Shown: piece by piece, positions 8,373-17,373 of the stretch
Layout: the number at the start of each line of letters is the position of its first letter
Numbering within the stretch: position 1 is the first letter of the stretch
Source of the DNA: Natronomonas salsuginis
GTDB taxonomy: Archaea > Halobacteriota > Halobacteria > Halobacteriales > Haloarculaceae
Length of the DNA: 64,000 bases
Direction of reading: 5' to 3'
Assembly (NCBI RefSeq): GCF_005239135.1
Contig: NZ_QKNX01000002.1
Location: 372,001 to 436,000 of the forward strand
Notes under the pieces: generated by a model
What the model saw: the letters and a program-made list of their open reading frames with translations, nothing else
The model's database searches: none
Told to the model about the DNA's origin: nothing
Translations under genes and position numbers: made by a program

Positions 8373-9269
8373 TCAGAGGTCGAACAGTTCGACGGCGTTC
8401 TCTTTGAGCACGCGGCGGCGCGTCTCGTCGCGGAGGTCGAGCTCCTCGAACTCCGCTCTGTGTCGGCCGAGATCCAGCCCATTCGTCGCCCACAGGACCT
8501 TCTCGCGGATGCGGCCCGAGTCGATGAACTCGACCTGCTCGTCGGGCATGAACTCGGGGTAGTACGCGCCGACGTTGCCGTAGACGTTCGGGTGTCGCCA
8601 CAGCATCGAGCACCACTCGCTCGTCCACGGCCAGCCGGTGTGCGAGAGCACGAGTTCGAGTTCGGGGAAGTCGATGGCGACCTCGTCGGCGTACATCGGC
8701 CGCCCCGGTTCGCTCGTCAGTGGTTCGGCCGACTGGCCGGTCTGGATCGTCACCGGCACGTCGAGTTCGACGCACTTGCTGTACAGCGGGTAACACTCGC
8801 TGTCGCTCGGTTTGAGCCCCCACGACATCGGGTGGAACCAGACGTACTTGAAGCCGAGGTCCTTGACGGCGCGTTCGAGCCGTTCGATGCTTTCGGTGAT
8901 CCGGTTTGGATTGTATCCAACGCCGGGGACGATCCGACCGTCGGATCGGTCGGCCATCTCGGCGAGCTCCTCGACGCTCGCGGCCGTGATCAGCCGCGAA
9001 TCGCGCTGGGACCAGAGCATGTTCTGGTCCATGAACATGTACTCGACGCCGACCTCGTCCATCTCCTCGACGGTCGCCTCGAGGGAGTCGTTGCCGAGAA
9101 CGGTGAGGACCTTCCAGAGCTCGTCATCGCCGAGACCCATCTTCTCAGTCAGGCCGCCGAAGGTGGTCTTCGCCAGCACCCGGTACTCGTAGGCCTCGAA
9201 GAGGCCCTTGGCCATCTCGGGGTCCGCGTACTGCGGCCGGGACATCGTATCTATGGCTCGAAAGCTCAT
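8373..9269 (-). CDS. amidohydrolase-2 family protein with degenerate metal site
   Basis: A 298-residue TIM-barrel protein resembling the ACMSD / resorcylate decarboxylase group of amidohydrolases. The later features of the family are visible: LVLSHTGWPW with a conserved His and an ILWAT-like strand (VLWATNGLD) near the C-terminus. The usual N-terminal HxH metal motif is not seen; the corresponding stretch reads AIDTMSRP. It may bind no metal or have a changed site. The start at 9269 is set by a TTTATTAT box at 9294-9301. It is convergent with the zinc dehydrogenase upstream. Confidence 0.8.
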   Translation of the reverse strand: MSFRAIDTMSRPQYADPEMAKGLFEAYEYRVLAKTTFGGLTEKMGLGDDELWKVLTVLGNDSLEATVEEMDEVGVEYMFMDQNMLWSQRDSRLITAASVEELAEMADRSDGRIVPGVGYNPNRITESIERLERAVKDLGFKYVWFHPMSWGLKPSDSECYPLYSKCVELDVPVTIQTGQSAEPLTSEPGRPMYADEVAIDFPELELVLSHTGWPWTSEWCSMLWRHPNVYGNVGAYYPEFMPDEQVEFIDSGRIREKVLWATNGLDLGRHRAEFEELDLRDETRRRVLKENAVELFDL

Positions 9270-9293
9270 TACACCGAACGATCGGCGTTGCGG

Positions 9294-9301
9294 ATAATAA
9301 A
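9294..9301 (-). promoter_or_regulatory. TATA-like promoter of amidohydrolase gene
   Basis: Minus strand TTTATTAT, 25-32 bases before the ATG at 9269. It decides this start over an internal ATG at 9245 and over the upstream in-frame extension. Confidence 0.6.
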
Positions 9302-9408
9302 GCCACGGACGGCCGCGATCGTGGAGAGGCGAATCGGGGGCACGTGACGACGAACTGGGGGAACGGAGCGACGATCCGCGCGGTCGGGGCGACCGCCTCA
9401 CGGTTAAT

Positions 9409-9416
9409 TATTTATA
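9409..9416 (+). promoter_or_regulatory. TATA-like promoter of ligase 9440-10984
   Basis: TATTTATA, 24-31 bases before the ATG at 9440, fits a leaderless haloarchaeal promoter. Confidence 0.65.
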
Positions 9417-9439
9417 CAGACGGGCGCACCCTGTGAGTG

Positions 9440-10984
9440 ATGATCACGCACAAAGAGTATCTGGAACGGAACGCCGAGTGGCGGAGCGATCGGTCCGCCC
9501 TCCGGATCGCCGAGACGGGCGAGTCGGTGACGTGGGAGGCGTTCGACGAGCGCGCCAACCGGTTCGGGAACGCGCTGGCCGACCGGGGTATCCGCAAGGG
9601 CGATCGGGTCGCGGTCGTGCTGTACAACACCGTCGAGTTCCCGGTCGCCGTCTACGGCTGTTACAAGATCGGCGCGGTTCCGGTCCCGCTCAACTACATG
9701 CTCACGCGGGGCGACTTCGCGTACATCTTCGACGACACGAACCCGCAGGTCGTCGTCTACGACGCGGGGGTCGGCGAGGCCGTCGAGGGAGCGGCCGACG
9801 ACGCCCGCCGGCGTGCCGACCTGATTCGCGTCGGCGACGAAGGCGAAGCGGGGGAAAGCATCGAGGCGTACGACCAACTCCTCGAATCGGGAGCGACGCG
9901 CCGACCCGACGACTACCCCCTGCACGCCGACGAAACCGTCTACATCCTCTACACCAGCGGGACGACCGGCAACCCCAAGGGCGTGACGTTCACCGCCGAG
10001 ACGGCCGACAGGCGAGCCATCGAGATGGCGTCGATGACAAATCTGACCCAGGACAGCACCGCCTTACAGCTCTCGCCGTGGTTTCACGCCGGCGGCATCG
10101 ACAACACCGTTCATCCCTCGGTGACGGGCGGGGCCGAACTGGTCGTCCAGGACGACTTCGGTCCGGAACCGGCGCTGGAGTCGATCGAGTCCTACGCCGT
10201 CACCCACATCTCCAGCGTGCCGACCCTGACAAAGCGCATCGCCGAAACCGAGGGGGTCGACGATCGCAACCTCTCGTCGATCGAGTGTTGGATCAACATG
10301 GGATCGCCGCTGTCGCAGCGGAACGCCGAGACGTTCCTCGAGACGCTGACGCCGAACGTCTACAACAACTACGGAACGACGGAGACGCTGACCGACACCG
10401 TGTTGCGGCCCGAAGACCTGCCCGAAAAGGCGGGAACCGTCGGCCGGCCGAACATCGACAAGCGGGTCCGAACGATCCGAACCGACCGCGGCCGGCGCGT
10501 CGATCCCGACGAGACGGTCCCGGTCGGCGAGAAAGGGCAGGTGGTCGTCTCCGGCGACACCCTCTTCGACGGCTACTTCGGGAACGCCGAGGCGACGAAG
10601 CGGGCGTATAACGACGGGTGGTTCTACACGAAGGACGTCGGCGTCATCGACGAGGACGGCTACCTGACGATCACCGGCCGCGCCGACGACATGATCAACA
10701 GCGGCGGCGAACTCGTCTCGCCGGTCGAGGTCGAGGACGCCTTGGAGTCACACGACGGCGTCGAGGCGGCCATCGTCGTCGGCGTCCCCGACGAGGAGTG
10801 GGGCGAGCGCGTGAAGGCGATCGTCGTCGCCGACGAGGGCACGGACGAGGAGACGCTGGTCGAGTACTGCAAGGCATCCGGCAGGCTCGCGGGCTACAAG
10901 CGACCGCGTCGTTGGGAGTTCACCGACGAACTCGAACGCACGGCGACCGGGAAGAAACAGCGGTTCAAGTACCGACCGGACTGA
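9440..10984 (+). CDS. AMP-forming acyl-CoA ligase
   Basis: A 514-residue ANL-family ligase, closely related over its full length to the ligase at 233-1759. YTSGTTGNPKG lies at about residues 173-183, NNYGTTET in the middle, TGRADDMINSGGE at the hinge and TATGKKQR at the C-terminus with the catalytic Lys. The reaction is ATP-dependent CoA thioester formation. A GTG directly before the ATG is possible as start, but the ATG aligns better with the paralogue. It is convergent with the acyl-CoA dehydrogenase at 11012-12145, 27 bases apart. Confidence 0.93.
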   Translation: MITHKEYLERNAEWRSDRSALRIAETGESVTWEAFDERANRFGNALADRGIRKGDRVAVVLYNTVEFPVAVYGCYKIGAVPVPLNYMLTRGDFAYIFDDTNPQVVVYDAGVGEAVEGAADDARRRADLIRVGDEGEAGESIEAYDQLLESGATRRPDDYPLHADETVYILYTSGTTGNPKGVTFTAETADRRAIEMASMTNLTQDSTALQLSPWFHAGGIDNTVHPSVTGGAELVVQDDFGPEPALESIESYAVTHISSVPTLTKRIAETEGVDDRNLSSIECWINMGSPLSQRNAETFLETLTPNVYNNYGTTETLTDTVLRPEDLPEKAGTVGRPNIDKRVRTIRTDRGRRVDPDETVPVGEKGQVVVSGDTLFDGYFGNAEATKRAYNDGWFYTKDVGVIDEDGYLTITGRADDMINSGGELVSPVEVEDALESHDGVEAAIVVGVPDEEWGERVKAIVVADEGTDEETLVEYCKASGRLAGYKRPRRWEFTDELERTATGKKQRFKYRPD

Positions 10985-11011
10985 CCGCGGGAGCGATTCG
11001 TCTCCGACGAC

Positions 11012-12145
11012 TTACTCCATGACGTTCTTCGCGATGACGTTCTTTTGGATCTCGCTCGTCCCCTCGTAGATCTCGATCCCCTTCGCGTCGCGGAAGAACA
11101 TCTGGACGGGAAACTCCTTCGTGTAGCCGTAGCCGCCGTGGATCTGGACGGCCTCGCTCGCGACGTCGTGGGCGGCTTCGGAGGCGTACAGCTTCGCCAT
11201 CGACGCCTCGGTGTCGAAGGGTTCGCCGTCGTCACAGAGCCGCGCGGCGTTGTAGACGAGGTGCTTGGAGTTCTCGATCTGGACGGCCATGTCCGCGATC
11301 TTGTGCTGGATCGCCTGGAACTCGCCGATCTTTTTCCCGAACTGCTCGCGCTCGGTGATGTATTGTTTCGAGGCGTCGTACGCGCCGACGGCGATACCGA
11401 GCCCGCGAGCGGCGACGGAGACGCGGTTCTCCTCGAGCATCTTCATCGTGTGGTAAAAGCCCCCGTTCTCCTCGCCGAGCAGGTTCTCCTCGGGAACGCG
11501 ACAGTCGTCAAGGACGACCTCGTGAGACTCGGAGGCGTCGAAACCCATCATGTCGATGCCGGGTTCGACGGTGCAGCCGTCGTTGTTCTGCGTCTCGATC
11601 AAAAAGAGGCTGATCCCGCGGTGGCGTTCCGGCTGATCCGTCTTCGCGGTGACGACCATGAGATCGGACTTGCCGGCGTTCGTCACCCACATCTTGCTCC
11701 CGTTGAGGACGTACTCGTCGCCGTCTCTCTCGGCGGTCGTCTCGATGCCGGCGAAGTCGGAGCCGTAGTCGGGCTCAGAGAGGGCGATCGCGTCGACGTA
11801 CTCGCCGGAGCAGAGTTTGGGGAGGTACCGCTCTTTTTGTTCCTCGGTGCCGAACATCCGGAGGTACCGCATCAATCCCTCGTCCATCTTGATGCCCGCG
11901 GAGGGCCAGACGGCCGAAACCTCCTCCATCACGATCGCGTGGCTCAGCATGTCCATCCCGACGCCGCCGTACTCGACCGGGACCATGATCCCGCGCAGGC
12001 CGACCTCGGCCATGTCCTCGACGAGGTCGTAGGGGAACTCGCCCTTCTCGTTGTACTCGCGGTAGATCGGTTTGAGTTCGTTCTGGGCGTACTCGCGAGC
12101 GGTTTTCCGCACGGCTTCGTACTCTTGGCTGACTGGGACCGTCAT
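11012..12145 (-). CDS. acyl-CoA dehydrogenase
   Basis: A 377-residue FAD enzyme with full family architecture: N-terminal helices, NGSKMWVTNAG in the beta domain, REQFGKKIGEFQAIQHKIADM, HGGYGYT and the [11 protein letters not shown] segment with the catalytic Glu. It is the close paralogue of the dehydrogenase at 34123-35253 (both begin MTVP and share [13 protein letters not shown]). The thiolase gene lies 66 bases upstream on the same strand, so co-transcription is possible, although a CTATTATCC box at about 12166-12174 suggests its own promoter. Confidence 0.93.
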   Translation of the reverse strand: MTVPVSQEYEAVRKTAREYAQNELKPIYREYNEKGEFPYDLVEDMAEVGLRGIMVPVEYGGVGMDMLSHAIVMEEVSAVWPSAGIKMDEGLMRYLRMFGTEEQKERYLPKLCSGEYVDAIALSEPDYGSDFAGIETTAERDGDEYVLNGSKMWVTNAGKSDLMVVTAKTDQPERHRGISLFLIETQNNDGCTVEPGIDMMGFDASESHEVVLDDCRVPEENLLGEENGGFYHTMKMLEENRVSVAARGLGIAVGAYDASKQYITEREQFGKKIGEFQAIQHKIADMAVQIENSKHLVYNAARLCDDGEPFDTEASMAKLYASEAAHDVASEAVQIHGGYGYTKEFPVQMFFRDAKGIEIYEGTSEIQKNVIAKNVME

Positions 12146-12211
12146 ACTCGCCGTAGCGGGCGGCGGATAATAGAGATACCGGTCGGACGGGTCGTGGCCC
12201 GCGGGGCGGCC

Positions 12212-13348
12212 CTACTCGACGTGGAACTGGATCGCCACGCCCTGCCCGTAGCCGACGCACATCGTCGAGAGGCCGAGGCCGCCGCCGCGTCGTCCGAGTT
12301 CGTGGATCAGCGTCACCGGGAGGCGGGCACCGGACGCGCCGAGGGGGTGGCCGATCGCGATCGCGCCGCCGTTGACGTTGAACGCGTCGTCGTCGAAGCC
12401 CAGCTCGCGCTGGCAGTACAGCGTCTGGCTGGCGAACGCCTCGTTCAACTCGACGAGATCGTAGTCCTCGGCCGTCGTCCCGGTTCGCTCGTTGAGTTCC
12501 CGGACGGCCGGCACGGGTCCGATTCCCATGATCGTCGGGTCGACGCCCGCGACGCTGTGATCGCCGACGGTCGCCAGCACGTCCAGGCCATGCTCCTCGG
12601 CGAAGGCTCGCGACGTTATCATCACCGCGGCCGCGCCGTCTGAGACCTGCGAGGCGTTGCCGGCGTGGACCGTTCCGCCCTCCTCGAACGCCGGTGGGAG
12701 GTTCGAGAGCTTCTGAGCGGTTGTACCCGGTCGGAGCCCCTCGTCGCGCTCGACGATTCCGTCCCCGGTTTCGATCGGGAGGATCTCGTCGTCGAATCGT
12801 CCCGATTCGGTCGCCTCGACCGCGCGCTGTTGGCTTCTGGCCCCGTACTCGTCTTGGGCCGCCCGCGAGACGTCGAACTCGCGGGCGACCTTCTCGGCGG
12901 TCATCCCCATCGCGAGCGCGTCGGCGTCGTATCGCTCCGCGATGCCCGGAAACGAGCCGATACCGTAGTCGCGCTCGACGCGGGACATGTTCTCGACGCC
13001 GCCCGCAATGATGCACTCGCGTTGGCTGGCGACGATCGAGTCCCTGGCGGTGATGATCGCCTGCGCTGAGGAGCCACAGAGGCGGTCGATCGTCGTCCCC
13101 GGGACGCGCTCGCCGAGGCCGGAGGTGAGCGCGATCACGCGCGCGATGTTGTTCGTCTGCTCTTTGACCTGCTTGGCGCAGCCCCAGACCACGTCGTCGA
13201 CCTCGTCTCCGGAGAGTCCGGTGTCGTCGAGCATCCGGTCGACGAGAGGGACCGAGAGGCGTTCGCTGTGTACGTCCGCGAAGACGCCCCCGTGTTTGCC
13301 CTGCGGCGTTCGAACTGCCTGTACGATTACTGCGTCAGTGGGGCTCAT
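12212..13348 (-). CDS. thiolase (acetyl-CoA C-acyltransferase)
   Basis: A 378-residue thiolase. The nucleophilic Cys91 lies in [11 protein letters not shown], the [10 protein letters not shown] motif with the catalytic His is near residue 335, and the second Cys is in [10 protein letters not shown] near the C-terminus. Degradative 3-ketoacyl-CoA thiolysis is the likely role, since the neighbours are beta-oxidation genes. The start at 13348 (MSPTDAVIV) is set by homology and a CAATATG-like box at 13372-13380. It is the only thiolase in the window. Confidence 0.93.
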   Translation of the reverse strand: MSPTDAVIVQAVRTPQGKHGGVFADVHSERLSVPLVDRMLDDTGLSGDEVDDVVWGCAKQVKEQTNNIARVIALTSGLGERVPGTTIDRLCGSSAQAIITARDSIVASQRECIIAGGVENMSRVERDYGIGSFPGIAERYDADALAMGMTAEKVAREFDVSRAAQDEYGARSQQRAVEATESGRFDDEILPIETGDGIVERDEGLRPGTTAQKLSNLPPAFEEGGTVHAGNASQVSDGAAAVMITSRAFAEEHGLDVLATVGDHSVAGVDPTIMGIGPVPAVRELNERTGTTAEDYDLVELNEAFASQTLYCQRELGFDDDAFNVNGGAIAIGHPLGASGARLPVTLIHELGRRGGGLGLSTMCVGYGQGVAIQFHVE

Positions 13349-13666
13349 ATCGTGCCGTCGGCGCGCGGAGTCATATTGTCTTTGGTTCACACGGTCACGA
13401 CGCCGGCGATCGACGCCTCGACACACTGGACGCTGTGATTGCGTACGAATATATCGGATAAAAGGTGCCATACGGCGGAGTTAAATATAACAAGCATAAC
13501 TACGTTAGTTAATTCGGGATAGGTGGGCGTTCCGGCGAGGGATCGCGGGTGCCGACCGATGCGGACATCGATGTTTCGCGGCTTTCAGCGGCGTTCAGTC
13601 GGTTTTAGGTGCTGTCCGAAATACGCGGATAACTACGGGCGAACGGTACGGCGCGCCCAGGGCCGA
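13349..13666. other. intergenic region, no gene seen
   Basis: These 318 bases lie upstream of the thiolase and downstream of the flavin-binding protein. They contain the thiolase promoter and an AT-rich stretch around 13480-13512, including the small palindrome GTTAAATATAAC. I recognise no coding or RNA gene. Confidence 0.5.
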
Positions 13667-14110
13667 TCAGTTCACCTTGCTGAAATCCCAGGCGACGACG
13701 TTCTCCGGTTCGACCTCGATGACGACGCGATCGACGCGCTCGTATCGCTCTTGATCCTTCACTTCGCCCTCGAAGATCTCGTCCATGAGCGCGTCGTGCG
13801 TCATCGTCTCGTGTTCGCCCTCGTCGTAGATCGTCGCTCGACCCTGGATCATCACGCCGCTGAGGGTCTCGTAGTCGTCGCCGGCGGTGCCCTCGTCGAC
13901 GATGCAACAGACCTTGTCGTCGTGGCGGATGTTCGCGGTCTTCTTCGAGCGCTCGTCGGAGGGGAAGTAGACCCGCCCGTCGCGGTAGTGATACCCCACC
14001 GGGACGTTGTGTGGGTAGCCGTCCGAGGAGTTCGTCGCCACGCGCAGCGTCTTGTTGCGTTCGAGGAACGCCTCCCGTTCCTCGTCGCTCATCCGAATCT
14101 TTGGATGCAT
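13667..14110 (-). CDS. pyridoxamine 5'-phosphate oxidase-like flavin-binding protein
   Basis: A 147-residue split-barrel protein of the PNPOx-like family. Typical features are the N-terminal LERNKTLRVAT strand, the DGYPHNVPVGY segment and the central FPSDERSKKTANIRHDDKV segment. Members bind FMN, F420 or haem, and many have unknown roles. Nothing ties it to the beta-oxidation genes except location. A CCATTATCG box lies about 25 bases upstream of the ATG at 14110, followed further upstream by an AT-rich island. Confidence 0.8.
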   Translation of the reverse strand: MHPKIRMSDEEREAFLERNKTLRVATNSSDGYPHNVPVGYHYRDGRVYFPSDERSKKTANIRHDDKVCCIVDEGTAGDDYETLSGVMIQGRATIYDEGEHETMTHDALMDEIFEGEVKDQERYERVDRVVIEVEPENVVAWDFSKVN

Positions 14111-14540
14111 GAAACCACGGTACTCCGTCGGCGATAATGGATGTTTGGATCGGACGAACCGACCCGCGAGCGACGACAGAACAAATAGTTTTAAATAAAT
14201 AGAGAGAAATAAACGTGTTAACCACGTTCAAATAATATTTAAAAATTCTAATTATTATGCCATTTATAAGATACTACTAACGTTTCATCTTAATAAAAAT
14301 TGTTATATGAAGTATTTTTAAAAATAAATTAAAATATTTTGAAAATTATAAAGTAATAGAATTTTACATTATAAATCATTGTGCCGCGCTCGATACACCA
14401 AACAGCGAGACGGAGCGCCGATCAGTCCGCTCGGAACCGGAACGGGTGACTTCGGGGCGTGCCAGGGGGGCGACTGGAACGAGCTCGCGTCCACGCGGGA
14501 ACAAAAAGCCGCCGAAAAAGCCAATCGGCGACGCTGGACC
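14111..14540. promoter_or_regulatory. AT-rich island upstream of flavin-binding protein gene
   Basis: No gene is recognised in these 430 bases. From about 14170 to 14385 nearly all bases are A or T, in contrast to the surroundings. A 17-base palindrome lies at 14212-14228. The island could be a protein-binding region or a relic of foreign DNA; no origin-type gene or repeat supports a replication origin. Confidence 0.55.
14212..14228. repeat. 17-base palindrome AACGTG-n5-CACGTT
   Basis: Arms at 14212-14217 and 14223-14228 are perfect reverse complements around TTAAC. It lies about 100 bases upstream of the start at 14110 and is a candidate operator. Confidence 0.45.
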
Positions 14541-15611
14541 TCACTCCTGCGTGAGCACGAGCTTTCCGTAGACGTCGCGGTTCGCCATCTTCTCGAACGC
14601 CTCGGCGTACCCCTCCAGCGGGTACGTCTCCTGGATGACCGGTTCGAGGTCGTCGCCCCACACCTTCTCGAGCATCTGCGTGAAGTCCGTGTGGCTGTGG
14701 GAGGTGCTGCCGACGACTTCGAGTTGCCGCATGAAGACGAGCCGGAGTTCCGTTTCGGGGTTCGGGCCGGCGGTCGCCCCGGAGACGATCAGGCGGCCGC
14801 CGTTCCTGAGCGCGCGCATCGACGGTACCCACGTGTCGCCGCCGACGGTGTTGAACACCGCGTCGACGCCCTGGCCGTCGGTCAGCTCCCAGACCGCGCT
14901 GTCGAAGGACTCCTCGGCGTAGTTGATCACGTGGTCGACGCCCATGTCGCGGAGGACCGCCGCCTTCTCCTCGGAGCTCGTCGTCGCGTAGAGCGTCTCG
15001 ACATCGAAGACGTTTCGGGCGATCTGGACGGCGTAGGTCCCGACGCCGCCGGTCGCGCCCACGATGAGCAGTTCGTCGGACGGGTGCAGTTCCGCCCGCG
15101 TGGCCAGGGCCCGCCACGCGCAACCGGCGGCGATGGGGACCGCGGCGGCCCGCGTGAAGTCGTACTCGTCGGGGATCGCGTGGAGGTTCCGCTCGGGGAC
15201 GTCCAGGTACTCGGCGTAGCCGCCGCGGCGGTGTTCGCCGTACACCTGGAAGTTCCGACACATGGACTGCTCGCCGGCCAGACAGAGGTCGCACTCCCCG
15301 CAGGCGATCCGGGAGTTGACGAGTACTCGGTCGCCGACGCTCCAGCCCTCGACGTCCTCGCCGAGCGCCGCGATCACGCCGGCGGTGTCGCCACCGCCCC
15401 AGAAGGGGTAGTCGGTGATGTAGTGGTCGAGTTCGCGGACGGCGAAGAGGTCCTGGTGGTTCAGCGCCGTCGCCTTCACGTCGACGAGTACCTCGTCGGC
15501 GTCGATCTCTGGGATCGGGACGTCGAGCAGTTCGAATTGGTCGATGTCGCCGTGTTCGTGGAAGCCGACGGCCGCCATGCTATCGGCCTCGATGGATGCG
15601 TTATCACTCAT
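14541..15611 (-). CDS. quinone-oxidoreductase-like medium-chain dehydrogenase
   Basis: A 356-residue MDR protein. It carries a structural-zinc cysteine set (ACGECDLCLAGEQSMC), but where alcohol dehydrogenases have the catalytic Cys it reads ALNHQDL, and the usual GHE reads GGD. It thus combines a structural zinc site with the NADPH:quinone or enoyl reductase type of active site. The GATGGVGTYA cofactor motif is near residue 180. NADPH-linked reduction of an enone or enoyl-CoA is a fair guess. The start at 15611 follows a GTTTTGATC stretch about 25 bases upstream. Confidence 0.85.
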   Translation of the reverse strand: MSDNASIEADSMAAVGFHEHGDIDQFELLDVPIPEIDADEVLVDVKATALNHQDLFAVRELDHYITDYPFWGGGDTAGVIAALGEDVEGWSVGDRVLVNSRIACGECDLCLAGEQSMCRNFQVYGEHRRGGYAEYLDVPERNLHAIPDEYDFTRAAAVPIAAGCAWRALATRAELHPSDELLIVGATGGVGTYAVQIARNVFDVETLYATTSSEEKAAVLRDMGVDHVINYAEESFDSAVWELTDGQGVDAVFNTVGGDTWVPSMRALRNGGRLIVSGATAGPNPETELRLVFMRQLEVVGSTSHSHTDFTQMLEKVWGDDLEPVIQETYPLEGYAEAFEKMANRDVYGKLVLTQE

Positions 15612-15683
15612 TGACGCTCAAACGTCGGGGCGATGGGATCAAAACGTTTGCGACGCCGGGCGCGTCCGAGCGATCGCAGTGAA

Positions 15684-16256
15684 TCAGTCGCGCTCGAGGT
15701 TCTCGAGCTCCCAGCCGACGAACGGCTCCTCGGTCTCGACGTCGAACGCGCTCAGGATGACGTTCAGGTCGACGTAGACGCCGACCAAGGCGACGATCCC
15801 GGCGACGTCGTCGTCGGGGAACGCATCGCGGAGAGACTCGACGTCCTCGTCCGTGACGCCGTTGCTCGCGGCGGCGGCCGCGAACTCCATCAACAGCGTC
15901 TCGGTGTCGTCGAAGCTCTCGTAGTCGCGGGCCGAGAGCGCTCGGATCTCCTCGGGGGAAATCCCTTCGAGGATGGCGATTCGGACGTGTTGGTGCCACT
16001 CGTACGCCGAGTCGATCTCGCGGGCCACGGACAGCAACACGAGTTCGCGGTCGCGATCGCTGAGCCCGCAGTGCTCCCACGTCGCGCCGATGTGCGCGCG
16101 CAGCGTCTCGACGACCTCGGGGTCGTGGGCGATCGATCGGTAGACGTTTCGGGCGTCCTGTTGGCCGATGTGACTGTACTTCTCGGGCAGCGAGTCTGGG
16201 CGCTGGGATTCGACGAGATCGGGGTCTACGTCCTCCGGAAACGGGATGCGAGCCAT
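15684..16256 (-). CDS. carboxymuconolactone decarboxylase-family protein
   Basis: A 190-residue all-helical protein of the CMD/AhpD-like superfamily. The family region is LSDRDRELVLLSVAREIDSAYEWHQHVRIA. The redox CxxC of AhpD is absent, so peroxidase activity of the AhpD type is not expected. It resembles stand-alone CMD proteins found in aromatic and lactone catabolism. A GTG two codons upstream (16262) is an alternative start; the TTTATC box at about 16283-16288 does not decide between them. Confidence 0.78.
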   Translation of the reverse strand: MARIPFPEDVDPDLVESQRPDSLPEKYSHIGQQDARNVYRSIAHDPEVVETLRAHIGATWEHCGLSDRDRELVLLSVAREIDSAYEWHQHVRIAILEGISPEEIRALSARDYESFDDTETLLMEFAAAAASNGVTDEDVESLRDAFPDDDVAGIVALVGVYVDLNVILSAFDVETEEPFVGWELENLERD

Positions 16257-16352
16257 ACCCACACCGCGGCGCGGGGGCGATAAATCAGTTGCGCTCTCGG
16301 TCGGAAGCGCAGGTGCGCGGTCGGTCGCGCGGTGACCGCGACCGGGCGGTCG

Positions 16353-17258
16353 TCACTCGAGCGGCGTGCCGTTCTCGATCAGATGATCGACCAGCATCTC
16401 GTTCATCGCCGCCGCGACCGGGCCGGCCTCGCCGGCCCCGATCGGGTCGCCGTTGAGATGGGTGATCGCCTTGACGCCGCCGATCGATCCGGTCACGAAC
16501 AGCTCGTCGGCCGTGTACAGATCGTACGGGGTGAGACCCGTCACCTCCGCCTCCCATCGGTCGTCGGCTTCGAGCAGATCGAGGAGCGCAGCGCGCGTCG
16601 TCCCCGAGAGGATCTGCTGATCGTCCGGCGTGAGAACGGTGTCCCCATTGACGACGAAGACGTTCGCCGCCGCGGCCTCGGTGACGTAGCCGTCGTCGTC
16701 GAGGCGGATCGGGACCGAGGCGTCGGTGTCGGCGATCTCCATCTTCGCGAGAATGTTCGGCATATAGTGGTTCGCCTTCACACGGGGGTCGCGAACAACG
16801 GGTGAGGGCGATCGGATCGAGGAGAGCCGAGCGCGCGCCGACGAGAGCGTTTTGAAGCCGCTGGAGCGGTGCAGTTGCGGGATCACGTAGACGTTCGGCC
16901 CGTCGACCTCGCCGTGGTTCGAGATCCCCATCGGCCCCTCGCCGCGCGAGACGAGCGGGCGCAGATAGCCGGTGTCGATCTCGTTTTTCCGCGCCGTGTC
17001 GAGCCATCGTTCGGCCATCTCCTCTCTCGATATCGCGTCTTCGAGCCCGAATCGCGCCCGCTTGGCGGAGCGGTAAAGTCGATCGACGTGCTCGTCAAGC
17101 TTGAGGATCCGCCCGTCGACGACGCTGACGCCCTCGAAGACTCCGTCGCCGTAGACGAACGACCAATCCAGCACCGAGACGGTTGCTTCCGGCCCCTTGA
17201 CGTACTCGCCGTTGATGTTTACCCACGTCTCTTGCCAACTGTCCGCAAACTCTGACAT
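16353..17258 (-). CDS. ilvE: class IV aminotransferase, branched-chain type
   Basis: A 301-residue PLP enzyme of fold type IV. The N-terminal FVYGDGVFEGVSVVDGRI segment, Arg60 region (DEHVDRLYRSAK) and the PLP-binding Lys161 in VKANHYMPNIL match branched-chain aminotransferases; a later EAAAANVFVV and the SGTTRAALL segment complete the active site. It would interconvert Leu, Ile or Val with the 2-oxo acids. D-amino-acid aminotransferase activity is an alternative within the family. A TATA-like AAATAATCC lies 20-30 bases upstream. Confidence 0.85.
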   Translation of the reverse strand: MSEFADSWQETWVNINGEYVKGPEATVSVLDWSFVYGDGVFEGVSVVDGRILKLDEHVDRLYRSAKRARFGLEDAISREEMAERWLDTARKNEIDTGYLRPLVSRGEGPMGISNHGEVDGPNVYVIPQLHRSSGFKTLSSARARLSSIRSPSPVVRDPRVKANHYMPNILAKMEIADTDASVPIRLDDDGYVTEAAAANVFVVNGDTVLTPDDQQILSGTTRAALLDLLEADDRWEAEVTGLTPYDLYTADELFVTGSIGGVKAITHLNGDPIGAGEAGPVAAAMNEMLVDHLIENGTPLE

Positions 17259-17341
17259 ACCAGTACCGTACGACCTGGATTATTTGAAGATTGTGTTTCG
17301 GCCGGCTAACCAGAGCCCCACCCGCGACGCCGGTCGGCACC

Positions 17342-17348
17342 TATTTAT
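17342..17348 (+). promoter_or_regulatory. TATA-like promoter of hyuA
   Basis: TATTTAT, 26-32 bases before the ATG at 17374. It favours this start over the in-frame ATG at 17356. Confidence 0.65.
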
Positions 17349-17373
17349 CCGGCCCATGTCGAGAACCAACAAC

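Noticed and set aside
14170-14385. Replication origin
   Set aside because: AT-rich DNA is present, but there are no origin recognition box repeats and no Orc1/Cdc6 gene nearby.
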